Positions 5,319 to 7,448 of a DNA stretch of 7,448 nucleotides are shown piece by piece (positions within the stretch are counted from its first letter, which is position 1; each line of letters starts with the position of its first letter). The stretch is from Eisenbergiella intestinigallinarum. GTDB taxonomy: Bacteria > Bacillota > Clostridia > Lachnospirales > Lachnospiraceae. The stretch spans positions 1 through 7,448 of the forward strand of contig DWVS01000235.1 of assembly GCA_019120115.1 (NCBI GenBank), given 5' to 3'. Below the pieces are notes generated by a model. That model did no database searches. It was not told where the DNA came from and was given only the letters and a program-made list of their open reading frames with translations. The position numbers and the translations under genes were made by a program.

Positions 5319-6662
5319 TCAATCCGAGCCGGCCTGAACTGCAATGGAAATGTAGGAGAGAGATGTTCCTGTCTGTTCTTCCATGCCAAGAAGTTCTTCT
5401 TTTTTCAGAATTACCTGTTCCATCTCTCCAGGAGCAAGTCTGGGACGGCGGATGATGCGAATGGGCCGGTTGTTCAGGTAAATGCCGATCTGACAGTTGC
5501 GGTAAACGTCGGCCACCCGGAAGCGGATGGTGAGGCTGTCTTCCATGTGGGAAAGGCGTATGGTCTGGGGAACCGTATACCGCACGCCGTCTTTGGCCAG
5601 AATCGGAATGGCGGCTTTTGTTTCGTCCGCAGAGCGGCTTCCAACATGGAGATCCTGAATGTAATCCGCGGCGTATTTTCCTGCATTTGCGGCCTCCTGA
5701 GAAACATAGTCCACCAGATCATGGACATGGAGCACATTTCCGCAGGCAAAAACGCCGGGAACAGAGGTTTCCAGACTTTCGTTGACGGAAGGTCCGTTGG
5801 TGATGGAAGACATCTGTACTCCAAGTTTGGTGGAAAGCTCATTTTCCGGGATCAGTCCGACGGAAAGGAGAAGGGTATCACAGGAAATGTATTCCTCCGT
5901 TCCGGGTATGGGCTTTCGGTTTTCGTCCACCTGTGCGAGTGTGACACCTTTTACCCGTTCCTTACCGTCAATATCAACGACGGTGTGGCTCAGCTTCAGC
6001 GGGATACCAAAATCCTCCAGGCACTGGACGATGTTTCTCTGCAGACCGCCGGAATAGGGCATCAGTTCTGCGACCACCTTCACCTTTGCGCCCTCCAGCG
6101 TCATGCGGCGGGCCATGATCAGGCCGATGTCGCCGGAACCGAGGATGACGATTTCCTTACCCGGCATGAAGCCTTCCATATTGACCAGACGCTGCGCAGT
6201 TCCTGCTGAATAGATTCCGGCGGGGCGGTATCCGGGGATGTTCAGCGCGCCACGGGGGCGTTCCCGGCATCCCATGGCGAGAATGACCGCTTTTGTGCGA
6301 AGAATGGTGAGACCATCCGTCCGGTTCATGACAGTGACCGTTTTGACAGACGCAGGGATTTTTTCGTCGGAAGAAGTTTCTGATTCCTGCATGCTGATGT
6401 CCAGCACCATGGTATTCAGCCAAAAAGGGATATTCCGCTCCTTTACCTGCCGGATGAAGCGGTCTGCGTATTCCGGTCCGGTCAGTTCTTCCCTGAAAGT
6501 ATGCAGGCCGAAGCCGTTGTGAATGCACTGGTTCAGAATGCCGCCGAGTTCTCCGTCACGCTCCAGAATCAGGATGTTTTTTACACCGCTGTCAAAGGCG
6601 GAAACTGCGGCGGCAAGCCCCGCAGGGCCTCCTCCTATGATAATCAGATCATATTCCATCAT
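5319..6662 (-). CDS. FAD/NAD(P)-dependent oxidoreductase, GlpB-like partner of the glycerol-3-phosphate dehydrogenase
   Basis: This 447-residue flavoprotein has an N-terminal FAD site, DLIIIGGGPAGLAAAVSAFDSG (residues 5-26), a second dinucleotide fold, IVILGSGDIGLIMARRMTLEG (171-191), for NAD(P)H, and a C-terminal FAD contact, VPGVFACGNVLHVHDLVDYVSQEA (301-324). The stretches GGILNQCIHNGFGLHTF and AMGCRERPRGALNIPG are typical of the oxidoreductases paired with GlpA-like and DUF1667 proteins in Clostridia. There is no CxxC redox pair as in thioredoxin reductase. It probably works as a subunit of an anaerobic glycerol-3-phosphate or similar 2-hydroxy-substrate dehydrogenase, moving electrons between FAD, Fe-S centres and NAD(P). 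The first ATG (6662) overlaps the end of the upstream gene by 14 nt; the ATG at 6659 is an alternative. AAAGGA lies upstream inside the preceding gene, so coupling is likely. Confidence 0.93.
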   Translation of the reverse strand: MMEYDLIIIGGGPAGLAAAVSAFDSGVKNILILERDGELGGILNQCIHNGFGLHTFREELTGPEYADRFIRQVKERNIPFWLNTMVLDISMQESETSSDEKIPASVKTVTVMNRTDGLTILRTKAVILAMGCRERPRGALNIPGYRPAGIYSAGTAQRLVNMEGFMPGKEIVILGSGDIGLIMARRMTLEGAKVKVVAELMPYSGGLQRNIVQCLEDFGIPLKLSHTVVDIDGKERVKGVTLAQVDENRKPIPGTEEYISCDTLLLSVGLIPENELSTKLGVQMSSITNGPSVNESLETSVPGVFACGNVLHVHDLVDYVSQEAANAGKYAADYIQDLHVGSRSADETKAAIPILAKDGVRYTVPQTIRLSHMEDSLTIRFRVADVYRNCQIGIYLNNRPIRIIRRPRLAPGEMEQVILKKEELLGMEEQTGTSLSYISIAVQAGSD

Positions 6663-7448
6663 GTCCGTTTTTCCTTTCTGTGAAAACTGTGTCTGTCTGA
6701 TCCTTTGTCATTCCGGTCAGAAGCCGGGAGCTGCCTCCGGATTTCGTCAGAGTGAGAGGGGATACGTCCAGCTCTCTCGCCAGAATCTCCATGACTCTGG
6801 GAGAACAGAATCCTGACTGGCAGCGTCCCATACCTGCGCGGGTACGACGCTTGACGCCGTCCAGGCTTCTGGCGCCCAAGGGACGGCGGATGGCATTGAT
6901 GATTTCTCCTTCCGTCACGGTTTCACAGCGGCAGATCACATTTCCGTAGGCGGGATCAGAAGCGATGAGTGCCGCGATTTCCTCCGGCGTGGATGTGGCA
7001 ACGCAGGGAATGTCTTTTCTCTGCCCATGAAAGTCCGTTCTTCTGGAAGCGTGAAGCTTCTCTGCAATCTGTCCGGCCAGCAGGACGCCGATGGCAGGCG
7101 CACTGGAAAGGCCGGGAGAATCGATGCCTGCGGCGTTGAAAAAGCCTGGTGCGTCCGCTGCTTCTCCCAGAACGAAGTCGCCCTTTTCCTCACAGGCCCG
7201 CAGGCCGGAAAAGGAGGTGATCGCCATGTTTAGTGGAATGCGTGATGCGCTGAGACGGGCTTTTTCCATTACCTGTGAAAGCCCCACTGCCGTGGTATTT
7301 GTAGCCTCCTTGTCGGAGATATCCTCCGCTGTGGGCCCTGCCAGCAGGTTGCCGTGAACGGTGGGGGTGACCAGGATGCCCTTTCCCAGACGGGTGGGCT
7401 GCTGGAAAACGGTATGGGAGACAAAATTGCCGGCTTTTTTATCCATCA
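6649..7448 (-). CDS. glpA: GlpA-like FAD-dependent dehydrogenase, C-terminal part with BFD-like [2Fe-2S] domain (5' end outside window)
   Basis: The frame is open to the window edge; about 266 C-terminal residues are visible, while GlpA-type proteins usually have roughly 480-550. The Met at 7446 is internal. Numbering from it, GKGILVTPTVHGNLLAGPTAED (21-42) and GFFNAAGIDSPGLSSAPAIG (101-120) are typical of the DAO/GlpA-type FAD fold. A C-terminal BFD-like domain follows, with Cys172 and Cys174 in ICRCE and Cys209 and Cys214 in GRCQSGFC, fit to hold a [2Fe-2S] cluster. The likely reaction is oxidation of glycerol 3-phosphate to dihydroxyacetone phosphate; L-2-hydroxyglutarate oxidase-like relatives share this build, so the substrate is not certain. 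The next gene overlaps its end by 14 nt, and the downstream order (oxidoreductase, DUF1667, phosphatase) supports a glp-type operon whose promoter is outside the window. Confidence 0.88.
   Translation of the reverse strand, partial: MDKKAGNFVSHTVFQQPTRLGKGILVTPTVHGNLLAGPTAEDISDKEATNTTAVGLSQVMEKARLSASRIPLNMAITSFSGLRACEEKGDFVLGEAADAPGFFNAAGIDSPGLSSAPAIGVLLAGQIAEKLHASRRTDFHGQRKDIPCVATSTPEEIAALIASDPAYGNVICRCETVTEGEIINAIRRPLGARSLDGVKRRTRAGMGRCQSGFCSPRVMEILARELDVSPLTLTKSGGSSRLLTGMTKDQTDTVFTERKNGHDGI

Noticed and set aside
4859..5455. 198-residue open frame on the plus strand crossing the DUF1667 gene and the 94-nt gap
   Set aside because: It is mostly antisense to DUF1667 and to the oxidoreductase end; composition and lack of motifs speak against coding.
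5547..6209. 220-residue open frame on the plus strand
   Set aside because: It is antisense to the FAD/NAD oxidoreductase and reads as a shadow, with no family resemblance.
1..7448. tRNA, rRNA, CRISPR array, insertion sequence or prophage genes
   Set aside because: No tandem spaced repeats, terminal inverted repeats, transposase motifs or tRNA-like cloverleaf stretches were seen on either strand.

Overview
The window reads as chromosomal DNA from an anaerobic Gram-positive bacterium of the Clostridia, most likely a Lachnospiraceae-type gut commensal. The grounds are near-balanced base composition, strong GGAGG-type ribosome binding sites, a Bacillota-style flotillin (FloA) next to an NfeD protein, a LytTR response regulator, and a GlpA / FAD oxidoreductase / DUF1667 gene string typical of Clostridia. 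The genus assignment is inference. No phage, transposon, CRISPR or RNA gene was seen.

The window has three parts. (1) Bases 1-339 (+) hold the last 112 codons of a DUF234-type ATP-binding protein with a PD-(D/E)xK-like nuclease fold signature. (2) Bases 409-3995 (+) form a five-gene block: a membrane histidine kinase, a short NfeD protein, the flotillin FloA, a small uncharacterised protein, and a LytTR response regulator. The kinase and regulator look like one two-component system whose genes flank a membrane-microdomain module. The 135-nt gap before nfeD is rich in inverted repeats, two of which exclude each other, and may carry its own promoter. (3) Bases 7448-4014 (-) run the opposite way and converge on the first block. 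They hold the C-terminal part of a GlpA-like dehydrogenase with a [2Fe-2S] BFD-like domain, a GlpB-like FAD/NAD oxidoreductase, a small four-cysteine DUF1667 protein, and a class IIA HAD phosphatase (NagD type). Overlapping start and stop codons tie most of these genes together.

How the genes may work together: the minus-strand genes look like an anaerobic glycerol-3-phosphate oxidation unit feeding electrons through FAD and Fe-S centres, with a phosphatase that may clear a related sugar or glycerol phosphate. In the plus-strand block, FloA and NfeD would organise a membrane domain. The kinase has two membrane helices and almost no outside loop, so it may sense the membrane itself or a partner in that domain and signal to the DNA-binding LytTR protein. 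This coupling is a hypothesis from gene order.

The most notable items are the kinase-NfeD-FloA-small protein-regulator layout, the unassigned 120-residue protein with a conserved-looking C-terminus, the structured leader before nfeD with a 9-base word shared with the kinase upstream region, and a perfect 13-bp inverted repeat inside the regulator gene.
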